This document shows, piece by piece, positions 8,985 through 18,015 of a stretch of 64,000 nucleotides of DNA. The notes under the pieces were generated by a model. That model was not told the DNA's origin. It searched no databases and saw only the letters and a list, made by a program, of their open reading frames with translations. Each line of letters opens with the position of its first letter. Position 1 is the first letter of the stretch. Source of the DNA: Deefgea tanakiae (lineage in GTDB: Bacteria; Pseudomonadota; Gammaproteobacteria; Burkholderiales; Chitinibacteraceae); the NCBI RefSeq assembly GCF_019665765.1, contig NZ_CP081150.1, forward strand, positions 186,001 through 250,000, read 5' to 3'. The position numbers were made by a program, and so were the translations under genes.

Positions 8985-9650
8985 TTTAATCACCTTAAAA
9001 CGAATAAAGACAGATATGTATCCTTTATATCGTCATTAAGAATTGATTCAATAGGTAAATAGTGCCGCTTGAGGTGTTAAATGGCATAAAAAGAAAAGTA
9101 AATGACGGGCGGTAGGGAGTTAAGATTACTGTGCACTAATTAACGCGTCTTTTTGACCTCAAAATTGGGTAAGTGTTGGTTCAAAATTCTCTGCATTGTT
9201 GATCACGCGGCAAAACGCTAGTGACAAAATTGCAATTTATTATTAGCTTAAGTTCGGCGATGACATCTTGATCAATCCCCTTGCTTGCTGTGTAGAGTCA
9301 GCTGAAATCATCAACGGCAACTTTGATAAGGGGCGGACGTTGTGGTACTGCAGCTACGTTCTTCGCTAATAAATAGCAGCGTACAAAAAGTGTTTTTTCA
9401 GTTTTTTGTTTTAAGTCAAAGTCTCGGTTTGGTTTGAATGTAGTCCCAAAACGATAAAGTAATTACTATTTATCAGCGCTTTAGGGTTGCTGTTGGTGAT
9501 TTTGCAATTCAATAATTTCTCAGCCATGATGAAGGGTTGATATAAAAAGTGGATCAATTGATCGCTTGAGCATGTTGTATAGCCTTATCAGTAGGTGAGC
9601 CGCTTTGGCATTGAATTCAACGCAACGAGAATTGGAGGTTTTTCCCTTAC
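8985..9650. other. Long intergenic region upstream of the GGDEF-EAL gene
   Basis: About 660 bp, A+T-rich, with no open frame of useful size. A CCCCTT (about 9278) and an AAGGGG (about 9329) form a distant inverted repeat, but nothing convincing links it to a known RNA motif. Confidence 0.45.
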
Positions 9651-12257
9651 ATGCCCATCAATAAGCTTGCTGCTGAAGATTTTGATTTTTTTCGAGATTT
9701 TCTAGATGCTTTGCCCATTCAGTGCTTCGTAAAAGACGCAGAGGGGAATGCTTTATTGATGAATAAAGCCTGTGAGGATGCCTTAGGTGTGTGTTTTTCA
9801 GCGGTGAAAGGCGAGAAAATCAAGCAACATTTTCCCCAGGATCAGTGGCTAAGATTCTTACAACGTGATTTGCTTGTTTTTGAAGCGCATCAAACGATGG
9901 CATACGAAGAGACTTATTTCAGTGCGAAGTATGGCCAAAATCGAGTTGGATATGTGGTTAAAAATCCTTTGTATGATGAGCAGGGGCGACCGCAATTTAT
10001 TATTGGCTCCACGATCGATATTACCGAGCAAAAACAACTTCAGCAGCAGGTCGACAATGAGCTTGAAATGCTCAAGTTGCAAGTGGCCGATGCGCCTCTT
10101 AAGGCGGTGTTAGAGCAGTTTACTCGTAGTTTCGAGGCGACATTTCCTGGGACAATGTGCTCGATTTTATTGCTGGATGAGCTGGGTTTGCACTTGAAAC
10201 ATGGTGTTGCACCTAGTCTACCGGCCGAATACTGTGCTGCGATTGATGGCACTGCGATTGGCTTGGGCGTTGGCTCTTGCGGTACGGCGGCTTATACCGG
10301 ACAAGCTACCATCGTGGCAGATATTGCGACTGATCCGCTATGGCAAGATTATGCTGGGTTGGCTCTGTCGTATGGCTTGGCATCGTGTTGGTCTATTCCT
10401 ATCGTATCGACAAAGGGACGCATTTTAGGAACATTTGCCAATTACCACGCCCACCCATGCTCACCACAGCCAGCTGAACTGCAAGCAATAAAGCGTGCAG
10501 CCTACCTAGTTAGTTTGGCCATTGAGCATGATCGTGCCGAAAAGCAACTGGCGGAAGATCAAAAAATATTACAAGAAACGGCGCAGCACACACAAACCAT
10601 TTTAGACAATATGGCTGATGGTGTGATCACCATCGGTGTTGATGGTTTGATTGATAGTTTCAATGCATCTGCTAGTCGAATATTTGGGTTTCAGCTCGAA
10701 GAGGTTTTGGGGAAGAACGTCTCGATGTTGATGCCGGAGCCACATGCGAGCCATCATGATGCTTATTTACGACATTATCTGGATACCGGCGAGCAACGAG
10801 TGATTGGCTTACCGCGTGAGTTAGAAGGGCGACGCAAGAACGGTAGCCTATTCCCGATGCGGCTGTCGGTTTCAAAAACGATACGTGCTGGGCAGGCAAT
10901 GTTTATTGGTTTGGTGAGCGATATTACGCAGGAGTATCAGCGTACCCAAGAAATTCATCGTTTGGCATTTTATGATTCGTTGACTGGCTTGCCCAATCGC
11001 CGCCTACTCTTGGATCGAATTAAAAAAGCCATGATCGCATCGGCGCGCTCAGGTCACTATGGTGCGGTGATGTTTCTGGATTTAGATCATTTTAAACAGC
11101 TCAATGATACGCATGGCCACGATGTTGGTGATGTGCTGCTGCAGCAGGTTTCGGCGCGATTGCTCTCTTGTGTGCGAGAAAGCGATAGCGTCGCCCGTTT
11201 GGGCGGTGATGAATTTGTTATTTTATTAGAAACGCTCAGCCTGCATGAAGCTGAGGCCGCTAATCAGGCTAAGGTCGTCGCTACGAAAATCTTAGAGACC
11301 CTGGGTCAGCCTTACTGTTTGTGCGGAATTGAGCATTTGAGTACGCCCAGCATCGGCATTGTATTGTTTATGGCAGAGCACATGCCGATGGAAGAGTTGC
11401 TCAAAAAAGCGGATGTAGCGATGTATCAAGCTAAGGCGGCGGGGCGAAATACGGCCTGTTTTTTCGATCCAGAAATGCAGGCGGTTGCAGCCATTCAGGC
11501 TGATTTAGAAAAGTCTTTGCACGATGCCTTGACGCGCGAGAGCTTCTTTTTAGAGTACCAAATGCAATTGGATGGCGCGGGGCGGATTGTCGGCGTGGAA
11601 GCCTTGCTACGTTGGCAGCATCCAACGTTAGGAAAGGTGCTGCCAGAAGTATTTATCCCAATGGCTGAGGAGACTGGTGCAATTGTATTGCTGGGCCAAT
11701 GGGTATTGAAGCAGGCTTGCCAGCAATTGAGTGTTTGGGCGCAATACCCGCAAAGTGCTACTTGGATACTGGCGGTAAATGTGAGTGGTTTGCAAGTGGC
11801 GCATCCCAATTTTGTGGATATGGTTACTGCTGTTTTGAGAGAAACTGGCGCTAATCCAGTGTTGTTAAGGATGGAGTTGACCGAAAGTACTCTGCAAAAA
11901 GACGTGGAAGAAGTGATTGATAAAATGAATGAGCTGAGCGCACTGGGGGTGAGTTTTTCGCTTGATCACTTTGGCTCTGGTTACTCATCTTTGCTGTATC
12001 TCAAGCGATTGCCATTGTCGCAACTCAAGATTGACTCTTCGTTTGTGCGAGGCCTGCATCTTGATCCGAGTGATGCAACGATTGCGCAAGCAGTGATTTC
12101 ATTGGGGCATGGCTTTGGCTTGTCGGTTATCGCTGAAGGTGTGGAGTGTGTTGAGCAGCGCGATATGCTAGCGAGTATGGGTTGCAATACATTTCAAGGT
12201 CATTTATTTGGTCATCCGATGCCAGCTGCGCAATTGATTCAATATGTTGAAGGATGA
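9651..12257 (+). CDS. PAS-GAF-PAS-GGDEF-EAL c-di-GMP signalling protein
   Basis: 868 aa, soluble. Domains in order: PAS (~10-130), GAF (~150-295), PAS with PAC motif (~305-435), GGDEF (~440-600) and EAL (~610-866). The cyclase signature RLGGDEFVILLE near residue 516 is intact. In the EAL domain the substrate and metal segments GVEALLRW, AVNVSG, MELTES, LKIDSS and AEGVE are present. However, the usual DDFG metal-binding pair reads LDHFGSGYSS, with the second Asp replaced by His773. Phosphodiesterase activity is therefore doubtful, while diguanylate cyclase activity looks possible. The ribosome-binding site GGAGG is unusually far (12 bp) from the ATG. A 47-bp palindrome begins right after the stop codon, followed by a terminator. 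Confidence 0.93.
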   Translation: MPINKLAAEDFDFFRDFLDALPIQCFVKDAEGNALLMNKACEDALGVCFSAVKGEKIKQHFPQDQWLRFLQRDLLVFEAHQTMAYEETYFSAKYGQNRVGYVVKNPLYDEQGRPQFIIGSTIDITEQKQLQQQVDNELEMLKLQVADAPLKAVLEQFTRSFEATFPGTMCSILLLDELGLHLKHGVAPSLPAEYCAAIDGTAIGLGVGSCGTAAYTGQATIVADIATDPLWQDYAGLALSYGLASCWSIPIVSTKGRILGTFANYHAHPCSPQPAELQAIKRAAYLVSLAIEHDRAEKQLAEDQKILQETAQHTQTILDNMADGVITIGVDGLIDSFNASASRIFGFQLEEVLGKNVSMLMPEPHASHHDAYLRHYLDTGEQRVIGLPRELEGRRKNGSLFPMRLSVSKTIRAGQAMFIGLVSDITQEYQRTQEIHRLAFYDSLTGLPNRRLLLDRIKKAMIASARSGHYGAVMFLDLDHFKQLNDTHGHDVGDVLLQQVSARLLSCVRESDSVARLGGDEFVILLETLSLHEAEAANQAKVVATKILETLGQPYCLCGIEHLSTPSIGIVLFMAEHMPMEELLKKADVAMYQAKAAGRNTACFFDPEMQAVAAIQADLEKSLHDALTRESFFLEYQMQLDGAGRIVGVEALLRWQHPTLGKVLPEVFIPMAEETGAIVLLGQWVLKQACQQLSVWAQYPQSATWILAVNVSGLQVAHPNFVDMVTAVLRETGANPVLLRMELTESTLQKDVEEVIDKMNELSALGVSFSLDHFGSGYSSLLYLKRLPLSQLKIDSSFVRGLHLDPSDATIAQAVISLGHGFGLSVIAEGVECVEQRDMLASMGCNTFQGHLFGHPMPAAQLIQYVEG

Positions 12258-12304
12258 TGTATTGCTATCCCAGCCTTTAGTTGTAAACTCTACATGAATA
12301 TACA
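12258..12304. repeat. 47-bp palindromic repeat, copy 2
   Basis: Ends TGTAT and ATACA are complementary to each other. The element begins at the base after the stop codon of the GGDEF-EAL gene and lies before the terminator at 12320. Confidence 0.65.
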
Positions 12305-12319
12305 TCAATGATATCTAGC

Positions 12320-12349
12320 AAAAAGAGCCGAATTGATTCGGCTCTTTTT
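12320..12349 (+). terminator. Bidirectional terminator
   Basis: Stem AAAAAGAGCCGAA / TTCGGCTCTTTTT with loop TTGA, between the convergent GGDEF-EAL gene and the RsmI-like gene; A and T runs serve both strands. Confidence 0.9.
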
Positions 12350-12367
12350 CATATAAAAATTATAACT

Positions 12368-13075
12368 TTATGCTTGGATAATAAACACGGTTGGTCGTTT
12401 GTGAATATTGGGTTCGGGTTTCTTTTTCCATTGCCCCGCTTCCAAGGTCAAAATCTCTTGACTTGGCAGGGTGATGTCGCAGGCGACCGTGAGGCGTGTG
12501 CTGGGTTTAAGGCTGGCCACCAGCGCTTGAAACAGCGCGCCATTGCGGTACGGTGTTTCGATAAACAACTCGGCTTGGCCTTCTTTGGCTGATGTGGCTT
12601 CCAGTTGACGAATCGCAGTCACGCGACCTGTTGCATCCGAAGGTAAATAGCCGTTAAAACGGAATTTTTGCCCATTGGCGCCAGACGCCATCAGCGCGAG
12701 TAGTAAAGAAGATGGTCCGACGAGTGGCACGACTTTGATGCCGCGCTGATGCGCCAATTGCACTAGGCGTGCTCCGGGATCTGCAACACCGGGGCAGCCT
12801 GCTTCCGACATCAAACCCACGTCAATCCCATCGAGTAGCGGTTTGAGTAGCGCGAACACTTCGTGGTCTTTGGTGTGCTCGGATAATTCATTCATTTGTA
12901 AGCTACGCAATTCGTGCGGAGTGCCGAACATTTTCAGATGCGCGCGCGTCGTTTTGGCGTTTTCGACGACGAAATACGTGAGCCGTTTGGCGATTTCAAG
13001 CACGTCAGTCGGTAAAATATCGCTGAGTGTGTCGCCACCCATCGGGGCGGGAATGAGGTAGAGCGTTCCTGACAT
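12368..13075 (-). CDS. SAM-dependent methyltransferase of the RsmI/tetrapyrrole-methylase fold
   Basis: 235 aa from the ATG at 13075, giving MSGTLYLIPAPMGGDTLSD; an upstream in-frame start at 13114 adds residues unlike the family. Visible family elements are LYLIPAPMG, VENAKTTRAHL, GLMSEAGCPGVADPG (SAM-site loop) and VPLVGPSSLLLALMASG. These resemble RsmI, which 2'-O-methylates C1402 of 16S rRNA. Yet RsmI is ~280 aa and begins with a TPIGN-type motif, so this is probably the shorter paralogous family found beside maf in Neisseriales. Substrate unknown. It sits downstream of maf on the same strand, with a repeat-bearing 200-bp spacer. Confidence 0.85.
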   Translation of the reverse strand: MSGTLYLIPAPMGGDTLSDILPTDVLEIAKRLTYFVVENAKTTRAHLKMFGTPHELRSLQMNELSEHTKDHEVFALLKPLLDGIDVGLMSEAGCPGVADPGARLVQLAHQRGIKVVPLVGPSSLLLALMASGANGQKFRFNGYLPSDATGRVTAIRQLEATSAKEGQAELFIETPYRNGALFQALVASLKPSTRLTVACDITLPSQEILTLEAGQWKKKPEPNIHKRPTVFIIQA

Positions 13076-13127
13076 AAATGATCCAATAAGAGTGGCAAGC
13101 GCGGAGAGGTGCAAAGCAAAACCGAAT

Positions 13128-13253
13128 TGTCCACGAAAAGCACGAAAAACACGAAATTAGTATTCAGGTTGATTCGCTAGCCTTATTTGAGTGTTGATCT
13201 CGTCATCGTTTGAGTGAGCGTTTTTTTTCGTGCTTTTTGTGTCTTTCGTGGAC
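13128..13253. repeat. Inverted CACGAAA-rich repeat between maf and the methylase gene
   Basis: The left arm 13128-13157 contains three CACGAAA units after GTCCA; the right arm 13226-13253 is an imperfect reverse complement (TTTCGTG units ending CGTGGAC). The arms enclose about 70 bp. Comparable CCACGAAAGACACGAA-type repeats are dispersed in many bacterial genomes. Confidence 0.6.
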
Positions 13254-13274
13254 TCTGTTTTTGACTTTGCTGAA

Positions 13275-13880
13275 TTACAGAATCGGAAATCCTTCCGCAT
13301 CCAGCATCGTAATCAGCTCAATCAGCGGTAAGCCAATAATTGCAGCAGGGTCTTTGCCTTCGATCGCCGCAATCATCACAATGCCCAAGCCCTCGGTTTT
13401 AGCGCTGCCCGCGCAGTTATATGGTTTTTCGCGCTGCAAATAGGTTTCGATTTGCGCGTCGGTATAATTACGCATCGTGACGGTCGTGATATCCACGTAG
13501 CTTTGCGTATTGCCGTTGGCCGTATTGTAAAGACACAGCGCCGTATGAAAGGCGATGGTTTGGCCGCGCATCGCAGCCAACTGCCGAACGGCACGTTCGT
13601 GTGTGCCCGGTTTGCCCAGTTGCTCACCATTGAGCAGCGCGACTTGGTCTGAGCCAATCACCAAGCAGTTTGGAAATTGCTCGGCCAGCACTTTGGCCTT
13701 GGCAATCGCGAGGCGTTCACTGGTCTGCGCGGCGGTTTCGCCGACCAGTGGCGACTCGTCCAAGTCGGGTGCGGCGGTGATAAATGGTATACCAAGCCGA
13801 GATAAAAGTTCTTTTCGATACAATGATGTAGACGCCAAAACGAGTTGTGGCGCGGTCGCAGAGTGAGAAGTTGTGTTCAT
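13275..13880 (-). CDS. maf: Maf-family nucleotide pyrophosphatase (YceF-like)
   Basis: 201 aa. Maf proteins hydrolyse non-canonical or modified nucleoside triphosphates (the YceF subgroup prefers m7GTP) and are linked to cell-division arrest. The N-terminal signature LVLASTSLYRKELLSRLGIP is diagnostic; PDLDESP, GSDQVALL and the C-terminal GLPLIELI follow. The YxxE-like substitution SLYRKEL in place of SPRRxEL favours the YceF subgroup over YhdE. It starts at 13880 and is divergent from yceD, whose promoter lies about 36 bp away. It is followed downstream by the RsmI-like gene. Confidence 0.92.
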   Translation of the reverse strand: MNTTSHSATAPQLVLASTSLYRKELLSRLGIPFITAAPDLDESPLVGETAAQTSERLAIAKAKVLAEQFPNCLVIGSDQVALLNGEQLGKPGTHERAVRQLAAMRGQTIAFHTALCLYNTANGNTQSYVDITTVTMRNYTDAQIETYLQREKPYNCAGSAKTEGLGIVMIAAIEGKDPAAIIGLPLIELITMLDAEGFPIL

Positions 13881-13915
13881 GATGTTTAAGTTAAGCCTTA
13901 AAAGCGCAAAATACT

Positions 13916-13943
13916 TTGACAGAGGGTAGCGGTCGATTATATC
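13916..13943 (+). promoter_or_regulatory. Sigma70 promoter of the yceD-rpmF operon
   Basis: TTGACA at 13916-13921, a 16-bp spacer, and TATATC at 13938-13943. The predicted transcript begins about 25 bp before the yceD ATG at 13976. The promoter overlaps the in-frame TTG at 13916, which argues against that codon being the yceD start. Confidence 0.7.
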
Positions 13944-13975
13944 ATGCGCGGTTTCCGGTTCGAGCTAGTAGCCAC

Positions 13976-14470
13976 ATGACGGTGATTCATAGCGCGGAAT
14001 TTGCGCAAGAAGGTCGAGAACTTAAAGGTTCTATCCCACTTTCGCAGCTCTCACGTTTGAGTGATCTGTTGGCCAATACATCAGGCGAAGTCGCTTGGCA
14101 TATTGAAAGTGGTATGGATGAATTGCAGCGCCCTTGGCTTTATTTAGAAGTGAAAGGCTCTTTGCAATTGATTTGTCAGCGTTGCCTATCGGCCGCGCCT
14201 TGGCAGCTCCATGCTGAAACCGTGTTGACGCAGTTTGCGACAGAGGAACAAATCGACGATGCCGAAGCGCACGACGAAGACCTCGAAGGCATTCTGATCG
14301 ATCCGGAGCTAGATATTGAAGCGCTGGTTGAAGATGAGATTTTACTCGCTTTACCAGTAGCGCTAACACATGATGTATGTGGTGGCGATGACGCGCTGGC
14401 CAAATTGGCAAGCGATAAACCTAATCCGTTTGCAGCCCTGGCTCAGTTGAAAACCAGGAAAGCGGAATAA
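13976..14470 (+). CDS. yceD: YceD/DUF177 family protein, 23S rRNA accumulation protein
   Basis: 164 aa from the ATG at 13976. YceD proteins are encoded upstream of rpmF in most proteobacteria and are required for normal 23S rRNA levels. Visible are the family cysteine motif LICQRCLSA, the acidic middle region and the C-terminal NPFAALAQLK. The start was chosen because a good promoter occupies 13916-13943, so the longer frame cannot be translated from that transcript. It is followed 28 bp later by rpmF, with the ribosome-binding site TAGGAG. Confidence 0.9.
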   Translation: MTVIHSAEFAQEGRELKGSIPLSQLSRLSDLLANTSGEVAWHIESGMDELQRPWLYLEVKGSLQLICQRCLSAAPWQLHAETVLTQFATEEQIDDAEAHDEDLEGILIDPELDIEALVEDEILLALPVALTHDVCGGDDALAKLASDKPNPFAALAQLKTRKAE

Positions 14471-14498
14471 ACAACTGAGTACTTAGGAGTATTACAAC

Positions 14499-14678
14499 AT
14501 GGCAGTTCAACAAAACAAAAAATCACCTTCAAAACGTGGCATGCACCGCGCTCATGACTTCCTTTCTGCACCAGCATTGTCTGTAGATGCAGCTACTGGT
14601 GAAGTTCATCGCCCGCACCACATTTCACCAAACGGCTTTTACAATGGCCGTCGTGTGATCAAAGCTAAGGGCGAATAA
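14499..14678 (+). CDS. rpmF: 50S ribosomal protein L32
   Basis: 59-residue ribosomal protein beginning [20 protein letters not shown] and ending [11 protein letters not shown], a full-length bacterial L32. It belongs to the form without the four zinc cysteines. The ribosome-binding site TAGGAG is 9 bp upstream. It lies between yceD and plsX, the standard order. Confidence 0.97.
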   Translation: MAVQQNKKSPSKRGMHRAHDFLSAPALSVDAATGEVHRPHHISPNGFYNGRRVIKAKGE

Positions 14679-14735
14679 TCGCAACCTGGCTGTTTTAGCT
14701 GAGCAGGTGTTTTTTTCGCCTAGCTAGCCAGTATT

Positions 14736-14780
14736 ACGGCGCAAGTGAGTGTCTCTCTGAGAATTACTCCCTTGCGCCGT
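14736..14780. repeat. Inverted repeat between rpmF and plsX
   Basis: ACGGCGCAAG with nearby GAGT (14736-14750) is mirrored by ACTC and CTTGCGCCGT (14765-14780), forming a long interrupted hairpin. It has no U tract, so it is more likely an RNA-processing or attenuation structure between rpmF and plsX than a simple terminator. Confidence 0.5.
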
Positions 14781-14876
14781 TCGTCATTCTAGGTCTTTGA
14801 GTGGATTTGTGGTCACAGTCGTATTGCATCACTGATGGATTGTGTATCACCCGTTTTAGATTTTTAAGGTGTACTG

Positions 14877-15917
14877 ATGGATATCACTGTTGCAGTTGAT
14901 GCCATGGGCGGCGATCACGGCACCCATGTCACGGTGCCTGCCGCATTGCGCTTTTTGCGCGACAATCCCGATGTCAATATCGTTTTGGTCGGGCTTGAAG
15001 ATGCCATTGCCGCCGAGTTAAAGGCGCATCATGCCGTAACGCATCCGCGTTTGCGCGTCCATGCTGCAACTGAAGTGGTGACGATGGATGAGTCGCCGCA
15101 ATCGGCGATGAAAAATAAAAAAGACTCGTCGATGCGCGTTGCCATTAATTTGGTGAAGTCGGGTGAGGCTAACGCCTGCGTTTCAGCGGGAAATACCGGT
15201 GCTTTAATGGCGACGGCACGCTTTGTGCTCAAAACCATTCCGGGTATTGATCGCCCTGCCATTGCCAAATTAATGCCAACGATGAAAGGCCAAACTGCCA
15301 TGCTCGATTTGGGCGCGAATGTGGATTCTACGCCTTTGCAATTGGCGCAATTTGCCATTATGGGCTCGGCGATGTTTTCGGCTTTGAAGCACGTTGATGC
15401 GCCAACGGTGGGCTTGCTCAACATTGGTTCAGAAGACATTAAAGGCAATGAAGCGGTGAAAGAGGCGGCAGAAATGATCCGTAAAACCCGCCTTAATTTC
15501 CATGGTAATGTCGAAGGCAACGATATCTACCGTGGTACGGTCGATGTCGTCGCTTGTGATGGCTTTACCGGTAATGTGGCGTTGAAGGTGTCAGAAGGTT
15601 TGGTCAAAATGATTTCGACCTTCTTGAAAGAAGAATTTAACCGCAATGTGTTTACCAAATTTGTCGCTGTCTTAGCGATGCCTTTATTGAAGCGCTTCAA
15701 GTCAAGACTTGATCCGGATCGATTTAATGGCGCATCATTTTTGGGTTTGCGCGGCATTGTGGTGAAAAGTCATGGCGGAGCCAATAAAAACGCGTTTTAC
15801 TGGGCGTTGGCACAAGCCGTTGAAGAAGCGCGTTCCGGCATGATTCAACGAATTACCGAGCAGGTAGAGCAAGAGTTGCTGCATCTCAATGCAGTGGTGG
15901 AATCTACCGTAGATTGA
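14877..15917 (+). CDS. plsX: Phosphate acyltransferase PlsX
   Basis: Converts acyl-ACP to acyl-phosphate for phosphatidic-acid synthesis; a peripheral membrane enzyme. 346 aa. The N-terminus [11 protein letters not shown] is the family signature. [19 protein letters not shown] and [14 protein letters not shown] follow. First lipid gene of the plsX-fabH-fabD-fabG-acpP-fabF cluster. A 47-bp palindrome begins 3 bp after its stop. Confidence 0.96.
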   Translation: MDITVAVDAMGGDHGTHVTVPAALRFLRDNPDVNIVLVGLEDAIAAELKAHHAVTHPRLRVHAATEVVTMDESPQSAMKNKKDSSMRVAINLVKSGEANACVSAGNTGALMATARFVLKTIPGIDRPAIAKLMPTMKGQTAMLDLGANVDSTPLQLAQFAIMGSAMFSALKHVDAPTVGLLNIGSEDIKGNEAVKEAAEMIRKTRLNFHGNVEGNDIYRGTVDVVACDGFTGNVALKVSEGLVKMISTFLKEEFNRNVFTKFVAVLAMPLLKRFKSRLDPDRFNGASFLGLRGIVVKSHGGANKNAFYWALAQAVEEARSGMIQRITEQVEQELLHLNAVVESTVD

Positions 15918-15920
15918 TTG

Positions 15921-15967
15921 GGTATAGCCTTGTAGCCTTTGCAGTAAAATGGCTAAAGGCTAATACC
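15921..15967. repeat. 47-bp palindromic repeat, copy 3
   Basis: Begins GGTATAGCC and ends GGCTAATACC, with inner arms AGCC / GGCT; one of the best-paired copies. It lies in the 73-bp spacer between plsX and fabH, so it would be transcribed with the operon. Confidence 0.75.
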
Positions 15968-15993
15968 TAGATTAAAATTATAAGGGGACTATG

Positions 15994-16950
15994 ATGTATT
16001 CCCGTATTGCAGGTACTGGTTCTTACCTACCAGAAAAAATTCTAACTAATGCCGAGCTGGCACAACAAGTCGACACGACGGATGAGTGGATCGTATCGCG
16101 CACCGGGATTCGCCAGCGCCATTTGGCTGCGCCGGATCAACTCACCTCTGATTTGGCATTAATTGCCGTCGAGCGCGCATTGGCTGCTGCAGGCGTTGAT
16201 AAAAGCGAAGTGGATTTGCTGATTGTCGCGACGACGACGCCGGATAATATCTTTCCATCAACCGCCTGCATTTTGCAAAATAAACTGGGTGTACATGGCT
16301 TCCCTGCGTTTGATATGCAAGCGGTGTGCGCTGGCTTTGTTTATGCACTCACGACCGCTGATCAATTTGTGAAAAGCGGCGCGGCAAAATGCGCGGTTGT
16401 GGTCGGCGCGGAAACCTTGTCGAACTTGATCGACTGGAATGATCGCGGTACTTGTATTTTGTTTGGTGATGGCGCAGGCGCAGTGGTGCTCAAAGCATCT
16501 GAAGAGCCAGGTATTTTGGCAACGCATCTGCATGCTGATGGCCGTTACAATGGCATTTTGAAAACCGACGCACGACCAAAACAAGGCGCGCTGGTTGGCA
16601 ATCCCTATGTGTATATGGAAGGCAATGCGGTGTTTAAATTTGCCGTGAAAGCCTTGGCGGAAGTCGCTGAAAGCACTTTGGCAAAAGCTGGCTTGGAAAA
16701 AACTGATATTGATTGGTTGGTGCCGCATCAAGCCAATATTCGAATTATCGAATCCACCGCTAAACATTTACACATGTCGATGGATAATGTGATTGTGACG
16801 GTGGATCAGCACGGCAATACATCGGCGGCATCGATTCCATTGGCATTGGATGCCGGCATTCGCAGTGGTAAGATTCAGCGCGGCCAGACCTTGTTGATGG
16901 AAGGGATTGGTGGTGGCTTTGCTTGGGGCTCGGTGCTCGTTAAATATTGA
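15994..16950 (+). CDS. fabH: Beta-ketoacyl-ACP synthase III
   Basis: Starts fatty-acid synthesis by condensing acetyl-CoA with malonyl-ACP. Two adjacent ATG codons (15991, 15994) exist. The second is preferred because AGGGG is then 6 bp upstream, and the catalytic cysteine falls at position 112, as in E. coli. The catalytic triad is visible: Cys112 (QAVCAGF), His245 (VPHQANI) and Asn275 (QHGNTSA). 318 aa. Confidence 0.96.
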   Translation: MYSRIAGTGSYLPEKILTNAELAQQVDTTDEWIVSRTGIRQRHLAAPDQLTSDLALIAVERALAAAGVDKSEVDLLIVATTTPDNIFPSTACILQNKLGVHGFPAFDMQAVCAGFVYALTTADQFVKSGAAKCAVVVGAETLSNLIDWNDRGTCILFGDGAGAVVLKASEEPGILATHLHADGRYNGILKTDARPKQGALVGNPYVYMEGNAVFKFAVKALAEVAESTLAKAGLEKTDIDWLVPHQANIRIIESTAKHLHMSMDNVIVTVDQHGNTSAASIPLALDAGIRSGKIQRGQTLLMEGIGGGFAWGSVLVKY

Positions 16951-17011
16951 TTTTGATAGATTGTATGCGGCGCTGTTGAAGCGCCGTTTTACTGTTTGAA
17001 AGGAATAAATA

Positions 17012-17938
17012 ATGTCTTTAGCTTTTGTATTTCCAGGGCAAGGTTCGCAATCGATTGGCATGATGAATGGCTGGGCTGATTTAGCCGTAGTCAAGGCTAC
17101 GTTTGACGAGGCTTCCGGCGTGTTGGGCGAAGATATGTGGGCAATGGCCTCTGAAGGCCCACTGGAAGCCATCAACGCGACCGTGAATACGCAGCCTTTG
17201 ATGTTGACTGCCGGTGTTGCGGCATGGCGTGCGTGGCAGTCACAAGGTGGCGCAATGCCAGTGGTGATGGCAGGCCATAGCTTGGGCGAATATACCGCAT
17301 TGGTGGCGGCTGAGGCATTAAGCTTTGGCGATGCCTTGCAGTTGGTGCGTTTGCGTGCCGAAGCGATGCAAGAAGCTGTACCAGCAGGCACTGGCGCGAT
17401 GGCGGCTGTGCTTGGCTTGAGTGACGAGTTGATTATCGAAGCGTGTGCAGAAGCCGCACAAGGCGAAGTAGTGCAAGCGGTGAATTTTAATTCGCCAGGC
17501 CAAGTGGTGATTGCAGGTAGTAAAGCGGCAGTTGAGCGTGCCTGCGAAGCATGTAAAGCGCGCGGCGCAAAACGCGCAATGTTGCTGCCTGTGTCTGTTC
17601 CTTCGCATTGTGATTTGATGAAACCAGCGGCAGAAAAACTCGCAGCAAAATTGGCGACCGTACAAATTAATACGCCGATTGTGCCGGTGCTGCACAACGC
17701 CGATGTGGCGGCTTATCAAGATGGCGAGCAAATTCGTGATGCCTTGGTGCGTCAACTCTATCAGCCGGTACGTTGGGTTGAAACAGTACAAAAAATGGCC
17801 GCAGACGGCGTTACCGTCGTGGCGGAGTGTGGCCCAGGCAAAGTCTTGGCAGGTTTGAATAAACGGATTTCCGCTGATGTGCAAGGCGTGGCTTTGGTTG
17901 ATGCCGCGAGCATCGAACAATTGAAATCTGTGTTGTAA
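17012..17938 (+). CDS. fabD: Malonyl-CoA:ACP transacylase
   Basis: Loads malonate onto acyl carrier protein. 308 aa. The oxyanion motif FPGQGSQSIGM is at the N-terminus, the nucleophile Ser90 is in AGHSLGEYTAL, and the catalytic His is in VPSHCDLM. The ribosome-binding site AAAGGAA precedes the ATG. A 47-bp palindrome starts 12 bp after the stop. Confidence 0.96.
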   Translation: MSLAFVFPGQGSQSIGMMNGWADLAVVKATFDEASGVLGEDMWAMASEGPLEAINATVNTQPLMLTAGVAAWRAWQSQGGAMPVVMAGHSLGEYTALVAAEALSFGDALQLVRLRAEAMQEAVPAGTGAMAAVLGLSDELIIEACAEAAQGEVVQAVNFNSPGQVVIAGSKAAVERACEACKARGAKRAMLLPVSVPSHCDLMKPAAEKLAAKLATVQINTPIVPVLHNADVAAYQDGEQIRDALVRQLYQPVRWVETVQKMAADGVTVVAECGPGKVLAGLNKRISADVQGVALVDAASIEQLKSVL

Positions 17939-17950
17939 TAAAATAGTTTA

Positions 17951-17997
17951 GGTATCTGCTGCTGGTAATTGTCAGCTATACCTTGGTGAGATATACC
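17951..17997. repeat. 47-bp palindromic repeat, copy 4
   Basis: Ends GGTAT and ATACC; inner arms are diverged. It fills most of the 77-bp fabD-fabG spacer, immediately before the fabG ribosome-binding site. Confidence 0.65.
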
Positions 17998-18015
17998 TCG
18001 ATATAGGAGTGCTTA

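Noticed and set aside
16768-17697. 309-aa minus-strand frame opposite fabH and fabD
   Set aside because: Long but antisense to two well-conserved genes; composition (Ala/Ser/Cys) reflects the codon bias of the sense strand.
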